A stretch of DNA of 10,749 nucleotides from an uncultured Bulleidia sp. Its GTDB lineage: Bacteria; Bacillota_I; Bacilli_A; Erysipelotrichales; Erysipelotrichaceae. A program made the position numbers and the translations under genes. The notes beneath the pieces are model-generated. The model had not been told where the DNA came from. It saw nothing but the letters and a program-made list of their open reading frames with translations, and did not search any database. The stretch spans positions 1 through 10,749 of the forward strand of contig CAKVLT010000071.1 in NCBI GenBank assembly GCA_934757945.1, read 5' to 3'. Each line of letters starts with the position of its first letter. Within the stretch, counting starts at the first letter, position 1. Positions 1 through 7,100 of this stretch are shown in pieces.

Positions 1-44
1 AGATCAAGATAAGTACTTACACATACATAGTACTATCTTGATCT
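1..44. terminator. Long inverted repeat, probable (bidirectional) terminator
   Basis: Bases 1-10 (AGATCAAGAT) are the reverse complement of 35-44 (ATCTTGATCT), and 12-17 (AGTACT) pairs with 29-34 (AGTACT). This gives a 16-bp stem with one bulged A and an 11-base loop. On the plus strand it is followed by TTTTATTT (45-52), as in a Rho-independent terminator. On the minus strand the arm is preceded by the matching A-rich run, and the U-run would lie outside the window. It sits 55 bases after the permease stop, so it most likely ends the minus-strand ABC unit, and perhaps also a convergent gene to the left. Bases 45-98 hold nothing else I can identify. Confidence 0.6.
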
Positions 45-98
45 TTTATTTCCAGACGGGTTATATTTGACGCTTACCAAAGATAAAAGAGTTTTATT

Positions 99-827
99 TT
101 ATTGCATGGATATGGTTTGTATATGTTTTTGAATACAGCTGTCTATGATTTTTACAATACAGAGAATACAGATAGTATAGGCAAAGATAGCAGGTGTATC
201 CAGGTTGATACGGGCAAACTGCATCCCTCTTCCAAGACCGGTTCTGACACTGCTTAATATTTCTGCCATTACCCCCACTTTAAATCCAAAGCTTAATGAG
301 GTATTGGTTAAAGATAATACAGGTAATTTCAGGATGGAAGACCAGTACATTTTCAAAGTAAACCATGGAGTATCTTTATACATTTGCATAACCTGCTGTA
401 AATCAGTATTTTCTTCCAATGTATCTGTAAATCCATTCCATAACATAGGAAATAAAATCATTGCCAGAATCACAGTTACAGACCCTTCTGCACCACACCA
501 TAAGATAGCCATGATCATATAAGTGATATTTGGAATACTTTTGGTAATCAAACGCAATGGTTCAAAAACAAACATCCAGGATGGTTTCAGAATACTAAGA
601 CTTGTCAAAGCACATGCCATAAGGAAACTGATGGTAAAACCTTTCAGAACTCTTAAGGTTGTTGTAAGTAATCCTGTATAAAAGGTATGAGATTTTAATA
701 ATGAAATACATGCGAAAAGTGTATCTCCTATAGACGGTATTAATATCTCATTATCCACTTGCATTGCTAATACCTGCCATAAACATACAAGTATAAACCA
801 TGGAAGTGTTTTTTTTAGTTTTTGCAT
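99..827 (-). CDS. ABC transporter permease, SsuC/TauC-like
   Basis: A 242-residue integral membrane protein that should form the channel of an ABC importer in the cytoplasmic membrane, receiving substrate from the lipoprotein encoded just upstream. Hydrophobic segments lie near residues 8-23, 57-80, 101-112, 116-131, 166-190 and 213-230, a typical six-helix MetI-like fold. The stretch GFKVGVMAEILSS (181-193), followed by GLGRGMQFAR (197-206), matches the end of the permease domain in sulfonate/taurine/nitrate importers. The cytoplasmic coupling loop (about 142-166) is degenerate, and I do not see the usual EAA---G pattern. The ATG shares one base with the TGA of the upstream gene (TGATG) and has no clear Shine-Dalgarno of its own, so translation is probably coupled. 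No ATPase gene follows within the window. The substrate cannot be told from sequence. Confidence 0.85.
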   Translation of the reverse strand: MQKLKKTLPWFILVCLWQVLAMQVDNEILIPSIGDTLFACISLLKSHTFYTGLLTTTLRVLKGFTISFLMACALTSLSILKPSWMFVFEPLRLITKSIPNITYMIMAILWCGAEGSVTVILAMILFPMLWNGFTDTLEENTDLQQVMQMYKDTPWFTLKMYWSSILKLPVLSLTNTSLSFGFKVGVMAEILSSVRTGLGRGMQFARINLDTPAIFAYTICILCIVKIIDSCIQKHIQTISMQ

Positions 828-1774
828 CAGTTAAAAGAATAAATAGTGGAATCTGTTAAAGAAATTGAAAACAGACTAAGAAAGTTTTTTATATTCTCTT
901 TATTGTTTTCTGCAAGGTCCACATGAATACCCATACCAGCATAAGCAGCTTTTACCATAGCAGATGGTGTAGCACCAAACATGGAAGGATCACTTAAACT
1001 ATCAAGATCAGCAGAGATATCTTCATCACCTGCATTGACTTTATCTGCATAATCCACAAGTTCATTTACTAATGCCTTTATACCCTGTGCATTGGATTCC
1101 AGTACATCATTACGTACAAACATGGAAGCCATAGGGTACCCGTCTTCTCCCCACAGTTCCTGTAAATCTGCAAGTTTAACTAAAGTTTTGCCATCTTTTT
1201 TTGCTTTGGTAATCGTAGCAGTTGCAGCAGGCTCTGCAAGTAAAGCTGCAGAAGCATTCCCCGCAAGTAAAGCAGCCTGTGCTTCTGTTACAGAAGAATA
1301 CCATGTAGCAGGATTTGTAATATCTGTACATACCTTCTTATAGGTAAGACCAGGAACTGCATTTTCTCCAAACAGAGCTATCTCTCCATCAGAATCCAAT
1401 GCACCTTCTTCTCCTACGATAAACAGATTACCTGTAGTTACTACAGAAACAAGAGAGTAATTTGTTTTATCGGCACTGATAAGCTTAGCTCCCAGGTTCG
1501 TTGGAGCAATAATTACATCATATTCACTGTCTGGATTAACAAATGCGGCCTGTAAAGCATCAGATCCATCAACAATCGTTAATTCCTGGTTGCCATCTTT
1601 GGCAAGGGGAACGAGTGCATAAGATGGTGCTCCGGATGGAGAAAGGATCTTTAATCCTTCCGGAACAGATACAGTTTCACTTTCTGATGAAGCTGAAGGT
1701 TCAGCAGCAGATGGAGCTGATGAACAGCCTGCTAACAGTGCTACTGATAAAGCGGATAGAACAAAACGTTTCAT
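827..1774 (-). CDS. ABC transporter substrate-binding lipoprotein (NMT1/SsuA-like)
   Basis: A 315-residue extracytoplasmic solute-binding protein. The N-terminus is a lipoprotein signal: MKR, a hydrophobic stretch, then lipobox LLAGC with Cys17 as the lipidated residue. A Ser/Ala/Glu-rich linker follows to about residue 37. The mature part looks like a type-2 periplasmic-binding fold of the NMT1/SsuA/NrtA kind: a first strand ILSPSGAPSYALVPL, a YDVIIAPTNLGAKL segment near 84-97, a GENAVPG turn near 136-142, and LLAGNASAALLAEPAATA near 168-185, where family members carry an 'aGk-da-ll-EP' pattern. These similarities are recalled by eye, not searched. A very good ribosome binding site (AAGGAGG) lies 6 bases before the ATG, and its first bases belong to the TAA of the preceding small gene. 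The gene overlaps the permease by one base. Ligand unknown; thiamine-precursor-like, sulfonate-like or aromatic ligands are all possible. Confidence 0.85.
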   Translation of the reverse strand: MKRFVLSALSVALLAGCSSAPSAAEPSASSESETVSVPEGLKILSPSGAPSYALVPLAKDGNQELTIVDGSDALQAAFVNPDSEYDVIIAPTNLGAKLISADKTNYSLVSVVTTGNLFIVGEEGALDSDGEIALFGENAVPGLTYKKVCTDITNPATWYSSVTEAQAALLAGNASAALLAEPAATATITKAKKDGKTLVKLADLQELWGEDGYPMASMFVRNDVLESNAQGIKALVNELVDYADKVNAGDEDISADLDSLSDPSMFGATPSAMVKAAYAGMGIHVDLAENNKENIKNFLSLFSISLTDSTIYSFN

Positions 1775-1780
1775 AACATA

Positions 1781-1787
1781 CCTCCTT
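1781..1787 (-). promoter_or_regulatory. Ribosome binding site overlapping a stop codon
   Basis: On the minus strand the text TAAGGAGG contains both the TAA stop of the TM1266-like gene (1788-1786) and the AAGGAGG site of the lipoprotein gene. The overlap indicates that the two genes are translated from one message and may be coupled. It also confirms the ATG at 1774 as the lipoprotein start. Confidence 0.8.
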
Positions 1788-2034
1788 AGTTTTGTCTGGA
1801 ATAGACTGCTTTTACAGAAAGACCGGACAGCCTTCCAAGTTTACCTGTAAGAGCGTTGATTACATCTGCAGATGCGTCTATGGCAACAGAAATCAAAGCA
1901 ATATGTTTTTCTCTGTAGGGAATGCCCATTCTTCCAATGATGTACTGTCCGTATTCATGTAAGATAGCATTCATTTCATTAGTACATTCCATATCTTCTA
2001 CAATAATGGATAATAAAGCAATTCTTGTATTCAT
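1786..2034 (-). CDS. TM1266-family ACT-like protein (putative iron-only hydrogenase system regulator)
   Basis: A small protein of 82 residues (84 if the upstream ATG at 2040 is used). It shows the family pattern throughout: RIALLSIIVED at the start, then NAILHEYGQYIIGRMGIPYR, ISVAIDAS, NALTGKLGRLSGLSVKAVYS at the end. I recognise this as the TM1266 family, annotated elsewhere as a putative regulator of the [FeFe]-hydrogenase system and often found near hydrogenase maturation genes. It has a ferredoxin-like/ACT-type alpha-beta fold. There is no DNA-binding helix-turn-helix, so a direct role as a repressor is unproven. I chose 2034 as start because the AGGAGA site ends directly against the ATG at 2040 but is ideally spaced from the second ATG. 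It leads a three-gene unit with the lipoprotein and permease. No hydrogenase genes are in the window. Confidence 0.85.
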   Translation of the reverse strand: MNTRIALLSIIVEDMECTNEMNAILHEYGQYIIGRMGIPYREKHIALISVAIDASADVINALTGKLGRLSGLSVKAVYSRQN

Positions 2035-2040
2035 TTGCAT

Positions 2041-2046
2041 TCTCCT
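2041..2046 (-). promoter_or_regulatory. Ribosome binding site that decides the TM1266-like gene start
   Basis: Minus-strand text AGGAGA sits directly before ATGCAAATG. The first ATG leaves one base between GGAG and the start codon; the second leaves seven, which is the normal spacing. The second ATG (2034-2032) is therefore the likelier start. Only 3 bases separate this site from the U-run of the upstream hairpin. Confidence 0.65.
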
Positions 2047-2049
2047 GAT

Positions 2050-2083
2050 AAAAAACAGACCCTCTGTATCTATAAAGGGTCTG
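2050..2083 (-). terminator. Rho-independent terminator / possible attenuator after thrS
   Basis: On the minus strand CAGACCCT (2083-2076) pairs with AGGGTCTG (2063-2056) in a perfect 8-bp stem with a 12-base loop, followed by a run of six T (2055-2050). This is a classic intrinsic terminator, 73 bases after the thrS stop. It lies only 3 bases before the ribosome binding site of the next gene, so any transcript for that gene must either begin inside the hairpin or pass through it. It could therefore act as a plain terminator with leaky read-through or as a regulated attenuator. Confidence 0.8.
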
Positions 2084-2085
2084 CT

Positions 2086-2117
2086 AAAAAATCGTTATTG
2101 TACATACTCGATTTCTT
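2086..2117 (-). other. Second, weaker hairpin in the thrS-TM1266 spacer
   Basis: On the minus strand AAGAAATCG (2117-2109) can pair with CGATTTTTT (2094-2086), nine pairs including one G-U, with a 14-base loop. Its U-rich arm resembles a weak terminator. With the strong hairpin just downstream it makes a tandem pair in a 116-base spacer. The stem is AT-rich and could be incidental. Confidence 0.35.
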
Positions 2118-2156
2118 TCCGCTCAGACGTATCTTTACAGTTAGAACAAATATATA

Positions 2157-3911
2157 TTACATTTTTTTTGAATGAATTTCTTCCTGAATATCTTTTAGGA
2201 AATCATCCATGGATTTCTTTACTTCCTGACGAGAACCATAGCGTCTGACAGTGACACCATTACTTTCCTTCTCTCCGTCACCCACAACAATTTCTACAGG
2301 AATCTTGGAAGTCTGTGCTTCACGGATACGATATCCAAGTTTTTCATTACGATCATCCAGTTCTACACGGATACCAAGTTTTCTCATTTCTTCCACTACA
2401 TGATGAGCATATTCTCCATGAGCTTCAGGACTTACAGGAATCACAACAGCCTGCTGTGGTGCCAGCCATAATGGAAGGATACCCTTTGTTTCTTCTAATA
2501 AGAAAGCAACAAATCTGTCAAGAGAACCAAGAATTGCTCTATGGATAACTACTGGTCTTGCTTTTTTACCATCTTTATCTACATATTCCAATTCAAATCT
2601 TTCAGGCAACTGATAGTCTAACTGGATAGTAGAAAGTGTCACTTCATGCCCAATGGCACTGTTTACCTGGACGTCAATCTTAGGACCATAGAAAGCAGCT
2701 TCGCCTTCTGCTTCATAATACTTAACACCCATTTCATTGAGAACTTTTCTTAATTCAGTTTCACTCTTTTCCCAGAGTTCATCATTTCCAAAATATTTTT
2801 CAGTATCATTCTTATCTCTTAAAGACAGACGGAAGAAATATTCTGTGAAACCAAAGTCCTTATACACATCCAGAATCAGTTTGGTGATATTCTTGATTTC
2901 ATCCGCAATCTGATCAGGTCTGCAGAAGATATGAGAGTCGTTCTGCGAAAATGCTCTGGATCTTTCAATACCAGTTAAAGCACCACTGGCTTCAAAACGG
3001 AAGTCATCAGCAACTTCGGCAATTCTTACAGGTAAGTCTCTGTAGGAATGTAATCTGTTTTTATACATCATCATATGTTCAGGACAGTTCATTGGGCGAA
3101 GAACATATTCATCACCGTCTCTTTCCATAATTGGGAACATGTCTTTCTTATAGTGTTCCAGATGTCCTGAAATCTTATATAACTTTGTAGAAACAACACT
3201 AGGTGTTTTTACATGGACATAGCCCTGAGCTAATTCCTTGTTCATGATGTAATCGGATAAAGCGCGTCTGACTGTGAATCCGTTTGGTAACCACATTGGT
3301 AAACCTGCACCTACAGTTTCAGAGAACATAAACATGGATAATTCCTTGCCAAGCTTTCTATGATCTCTTGCCTTAGCATCTTCAAGAGCTGCCAAATGTG
3401 CATCCAGTTCTTCCTGTGTTGGGAAACATACACCATAAATTCTCTGTAATACTTTCTGGGATTTGTCTCCTTTCCAGTATGCACCGGAATGTTTAATCAG
3501 TTTAAAGTACTTGCAGAGTTTAGTACTTTTTACATGTGGACCTCTGCAAAGATCTGTATAATCGCCCTGTGTATACATGGAAATGGTAGTTCCTTCAGGC
3601 ATTCTTTCAATAAGATCAATTTTATATGGATCATCTTTAAACTGTTCCAGAGCTTCCTCTTTTGTAATTTCCTGACGAACAATAAGTTTATCTGCTTTAC
3701 AGCATTTCTTCATTTCCTTTTCAATCTTTTCAAGGTCTTCATCTCTGATAACATCGTCGCCAAGATCAATGTCATAGTAGAAACCTTCCTCAACAACAGG
3801 ACCTACCCAGAATTTAGCCTGTGGGTAAAGATGTTTGACTGCCTGTGCCATGACATGTGCACAGGAATGGTTCAATGTCGCAAGTTCTTCATTTTCTTTA
3901 AAATTAATCAT
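2157..3911 (-). CDS. thrS: Threonyl-tRNA synthetase, short form without TGS domain
   Basis: Cytoplasmic class II enzyme that charges tRNA-Thr with threonine using ATP. It has 584 residues against about 640 in typical bacterial enzymes; the missing part is the N-terminal TGS domain. The protein opens directly with the editing domain: HSCAH (His15, His19) and CRGPH (Cys122, His126), the four residues that hydrolyse Ser-tRNA-Thr. The catalytic core follows, with zinc ligands Cys276 (PMNCPEH), His327 (DSHIF) and His457 (VIHRA). Motif 2 is divergent: FRFEASGALTGIERSRAF rather than the common HRNEPSG-L-GL-RVRGF. The anticodon-binding domain starts near residue 480 (LWLAPQQAVVIPV). The start is secure: AGGAGG (3922-3917) lies 5 bases before the ATG, and the T-box terminator U-run is just upstream, leaving no room for a TGS domain. 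Expression is controlled by the T-box leader. Confidence 0.97.
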   Translation of the reverse strand: MINFKENEELATLNHSCAHVMAQAVKHLYPQAKFWVGPVVEEGFYYDIDLGDDVIRDEDLEKIEKEMKKCCKADKLIVRQEITKEEALEQFKDDPYKIDLIERMPEGTTISMYTQGDYTDLCRGPHVKSTKLCKYFKLIKHSGAYWKGDKSQKVLQRIYGVCFPTQEELDAHLAALEDAKARDHRKLGKELSMFMFSETVGAGLPMWLPNGFTVRRALSDYIMNKELAQGYVHVKTPSVVSTKLYKISGHLEHYKKDMFPIMERDGDEYVLRPMNCPEHMMMYKNRLHSYRDLPVRIAEVADDFRFEASGALTGIERSRAFSQNDSHIFCRPDQIADEIKNITKLILDVYKDFGFTEYFFRLSLRDKNDTEKYFGNDELWEKSETELRKVLNEMGVKYYEAEGEAAFYGPKIDVQVNSAIGHEVTLSTIQLDYQLPERFELEYVDKDGKKARPVVIHRAILGSLDRFVAFLLEETKGILPLWLAPQQAVVIPVSPEAHGEYAHHVVEEMRKLGIRVELDDRNEKLGYRIREAQTSKIPVEIVVGDGEKESNGVTVRRYGSRQEVKKSMDDFLKDIQEEIHSKKM

Positions 3912-4149
3912 GATTTCCTCCTAATTAAAATAAAAACAGCATCCACTAAGGACGCTGTTGTTCTGCGCGGTACCACCTTATTTCTTATGATATCTGTCAT
4001 AAGCTCTCTATCACTTTAACGCAGTGAACGGTAACTTTTTCAAGCACTGCTCCAAGGTAGTAACATTTCCAAGCATCATCTTTTTTTCACCAACCAAAAG
4101 ACTCTCTGCATTCACTTATGAAATGTCGTGTCCTCTTCATTGCATTTAC
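3912..4149 (-). promoter_or_regulatory. T-box riboswitch leader of thrS
   Basis: The leader senses uncharged tRNA-Thr by pairing with its anticodon and, through the antiterminator, with its 3' end. Minus-strand parts in order: the stem I helix ACATTTC (4126-4120) with GAAATGT (4069-4063); an AGAGAG element near 4109-4104; a specifier loop with ACT (4061-4059) followed by A; the linker CCTTGGAGC; stem II GCAGTG (4050-4045) with CACTGC (4026-4021); stem III CTTATGA (4003-3997) with TCATAAG (3990-3984); the conserved T-box AAGGTGGTACCGCG (3979-3966); and the terminator. ACT is a threonine codon, agreeing with the gene downstream. The neighbouring ACC (4058-4056) is also a Thr codon, but ACT fits better because a purine follows it and it lies between the two helices. 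The 5' end is inferred from the promoter. Confidence 0.93.
3930..3958 (-). terminator. T-box leader terminator hairpin
   Basis: Minus-strand ACAGCGTCC (3958-3950) pairs with GGATGCTGT (3944-3936), nine pairs with one G-U, and a 5-base loop TTAGT, followed by TTTTATTTT. In the T-box scheme this forms when tRNA-Thr is charged and stops transcription before thrS. The alternative antiterminator uses the conserved GGTGGTACCGCG element just upstream. As no other terminator follows polC, it may also stop transcripts arriving from the recG-rnc-polC unit. Confidence 0.88.
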
Positions 4150-4155
4150 AAATTC

Positions 4156-4183
4156 ATAATAATCTGAAAAAATGAAAAGTCAA
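4156..4183 (-). promoter_or_regulatory. Sigma-A type promoter for thrS
   Basis: On the minus strand TTGACT (4183-4178) and TATTAT (4161-4156) match the -35 and -10 consensus at five of six bases each, with a 16-base spacer. The -35 box begins 5 bases after the polC stop codon, and transcription would start near 4149, just at the 5' edge of the T-box leader. The position strongly supports the call. Confidence 0.8.
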
Positions 4184-4187
4184 GTTT

Positions 4188-7100
4188 TTAGAATAAACTC
4201 ATCTGGTTAGTTTCAGAAAAACCTTCCACTGCTCCCAAACTTTCCAGCTTCTTTAACATTGTGGAAGATAAATCCGTACGTTTAATAATATCCTCTTTGG
4301 ATAAAAATGGATTTTCTTCTCTTGCCTTAACAATGGATCTTGCAACGTTGGCCCCAAGACCATCCACTACTGTAAACGGCGGAATAATGGTATGAGTATC
4401 TTCCTTAAATACTTTAAAGTTGGTCGCATCAGATTTATTGATATCTACTTTTGCTATAGAATACCCTCTTGCATATAACTCTTCACATACTTCAAGTGTA
4501 GATAACAGTGATTTCTCTTTGTTTGTCACAGGGTTGGACAGATCTTTGACAGCCTGCCTGTCTTCAATGTCTTTCATTCTTGCCTGTATTGCTTCAATCC
4601 CTTTTGTCATGGTTTCGATTTCATAGGCATCACATCGTAAAGAAAGATACTGAATATAGAAACTGTGAGGTTCATGTACTTTATACCAGGCAATACGTAT
4701 AGCCATCATAACGTAAGCAACGGCATGTGCTTTCGGGAACATGTATTTGATTTTCTTACATGATTCAATGTACCAGTCAGGAACGTTATGAGCTTTCATG
4801 TCTTCTTCCTGATCAGGTCTTAAACCTCTGCCCTTACGAACATCTTCCATTGTTTTAAAAGCATTGATTGGTTTCAGTTTCTTCTCAAGAAGATACGTCA
4901 TGATATCATCACGACATCCGATAACTTCAGATAGAGGATGTCCCTGACGTACAAGGTCCTGTGCATTGCCAGCCCATACGTCTGTACCATGAGACAGACC
5001 TGAAATAATGACAAGATCCGAAAATTTCTTAGGACGTGTTTCCTCAAGTACTCGTCTTGTGGTACGTGTACCAAATTCAGGAAGTCCCAGTGCTCCCGTT
5101 TCTCTTTTATAAATTCTAGGGTCTGCATGAAGAGCCTCATCGGATGAGAATAAAGATAAAGTTTCCGGATCATTCATAGGTAATGTCAGCGGTTTTCTGT
5201 CTGCCACATTCTGCAATAATCTCATTGCCGTAGGATCTACATGACCAAGAATATCAAATTTCAGGACATTGTCATGAATATCATGGAAATCGTAGTGGGT
5301 CGTTTTCCATGGAGAATGTGGGTCATTGGCAGGAAACTGTACAGGTGTAAAGTCTTCTGCTTCATGGTCTTCAGGAATGATGATGATACCTCCAGGATGC
5401 TGCCCGGTAGTACGTTTGACGTTTTGACAATGCGCAGCCAGATATTCCTTCATTGGTCGTCTCATGTTGATATTCATCTTTTCGCAATATCCACTGACGT
5501 AACCGAAGGCTGTTTTTTCTGCGACTGTACCGATAGTTCCGGCTCTGAAAGCATGATTTTCTCCAAATATCTCTCTGATGAAGGCATGTGCTCTCCATTG
5601 ATATTCATTGGAAAAGTTTAAGTCTATATCCGGTACTTTATCTGCATTAAATCCAAGGAAGGTCTGGAAAGGTATGTTATGCCCATTTCCACTCATAATT
5701 GTTCCACACTTAGGACATGGTTTATCTTCCAGGTCAAAACCGCTTTTAATTTCCGGATCATCGATCCATTCACTGTAATGACAGTTTGGACAAAGATAAT
5801 GAGGTTCCAGAGGGTTTACTTCAGTAATACCAGCCATAGTAGCGGTAAAGGACGATCCTACTGATCCTCGAGAACCTACCACATATCCATCATCATTACT
5901 CTTTTTAACAAGTAAATGAGCGATATAGTAATGCACACCAAATCCGTTACGGATGATGTTATCTAGTTCTCCATCCAGTCTTTCAACGACGATATCCGGA
6001 ACCTTTCCTTCAAAAGCGTACATCGTTTTAGCAGTGTCATGACAGATTTTTCTGAGTTTGTCATCAGAACCTTCAATTGTAGGAGGAAATGTTCCATCCG
6101 GTACCGGTCTGTAGTCTTCTAACTCAGCAAACAGTTTTTTCGGGTTCTGTACAACGATTTCATCAATCAGCTGTGGATCTTCCAGCCATGCAAATTCCTG
6201 CTTCATTTCTTCTGTAAAACGGATATGCTGATCAGGATTTTTTGTGCGTTGTCTTAAAGATTCATCACGTATGAATAATGGATGAGCTACACCACCAACA
6301 CCCTGAGCCATAATATATACGTCTCTGAAAATCTTTTCTTCCTTTTTACAATAATGGGCATCACTGTCTGCAATGACAGGCAAGCCAATCTTTTTTGCCA
6401 TGACAATGATACGTTGGATAACATTTTTTAATCTGTCCATATTAGGTACCTGACCTAATGCTAAAAAGACTGAAAAATTGGTCAGAGGCTGTATTTCAAC
6501 ATAGTCGTAGAAACGCATGGCTTCTTCCAACCTTTGATCATCACCATTACATGCAAGTTCAAAGACATCCGAGTTATAGCAAGCTGTACCAAACAGAAGA
6601 TTTTTTCTTCTTTTCTGCAGAGAAGATTTTAATATTCTTGGTTCTGCCGCAACGTCGCCACCCTCTCCTTTACTGTCTTTTCCCATAACCGCTAGGGTCT
6701 GAATGTTTGACTCTGTAACTAGCTTATATAAATCTTTGATTCCTTCCTGATTTTTGGAAATAACGCAGATGTGACTTCTTCTGACTTTTTTGAAATCTGT
6801 ATCCTGCTGCAGTTTCAGCTGAATATCTTCAATTGTGGAAACTGAGAATTTTTCTTTGGCATCATGCATAAGACATAAAAATACTCCTGCAAGTGCCTCA
6901 GCATCGTAGTCAGCTCTATGCGCGACTTCCTCATCATACTGGACATGATAATATCTGGAAATATTTCCAAGACGGTAAGCTTTTCGATCTCTTAAAATAG
7001 CACGTGACATATCCAGAGTATCGATAACCACATTATGCAAAGGTTCTCTTCCTATTCTTCTTAATTCTTCATTTAAGAAGAAATAGTCAAAAGTGGCATT

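Noticed and set aside
205..522. Plus-strand open frame of 105 codons
   Set aside because: Lies wholly opposite the permease gene, with no ribosome binding site or recognisable motif.
2041..2156. TPP, preQ1, SAM or other known riboswitch before the TM1266-like gene
   Set aside because: I looked for the conserved cores of these classes and found only a CTGAG that lacks the partner elements. The hairpins remain unassigned.
2130..2200. Promoter for the TM1266-importer unit in the AT-rich end of thrS
   Set aside because: TATATT-like -10 boxes exist, but no -35 better than three matches lies at a suitable spacing, so none is called.
3489..4019. Plus-strand open frame of 176 codons across the thrS start and T-box leader
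   Set aside because: It is antisense to secure thrS codons and to the T-box structure, is rich in Phe/Ile as expected from the complement, and shows no domain.
5241..5621. Plus-strand open frame of 126 codons inside polC
   Set aside because: Antisense shadow of the conserved PolC polymerase region.
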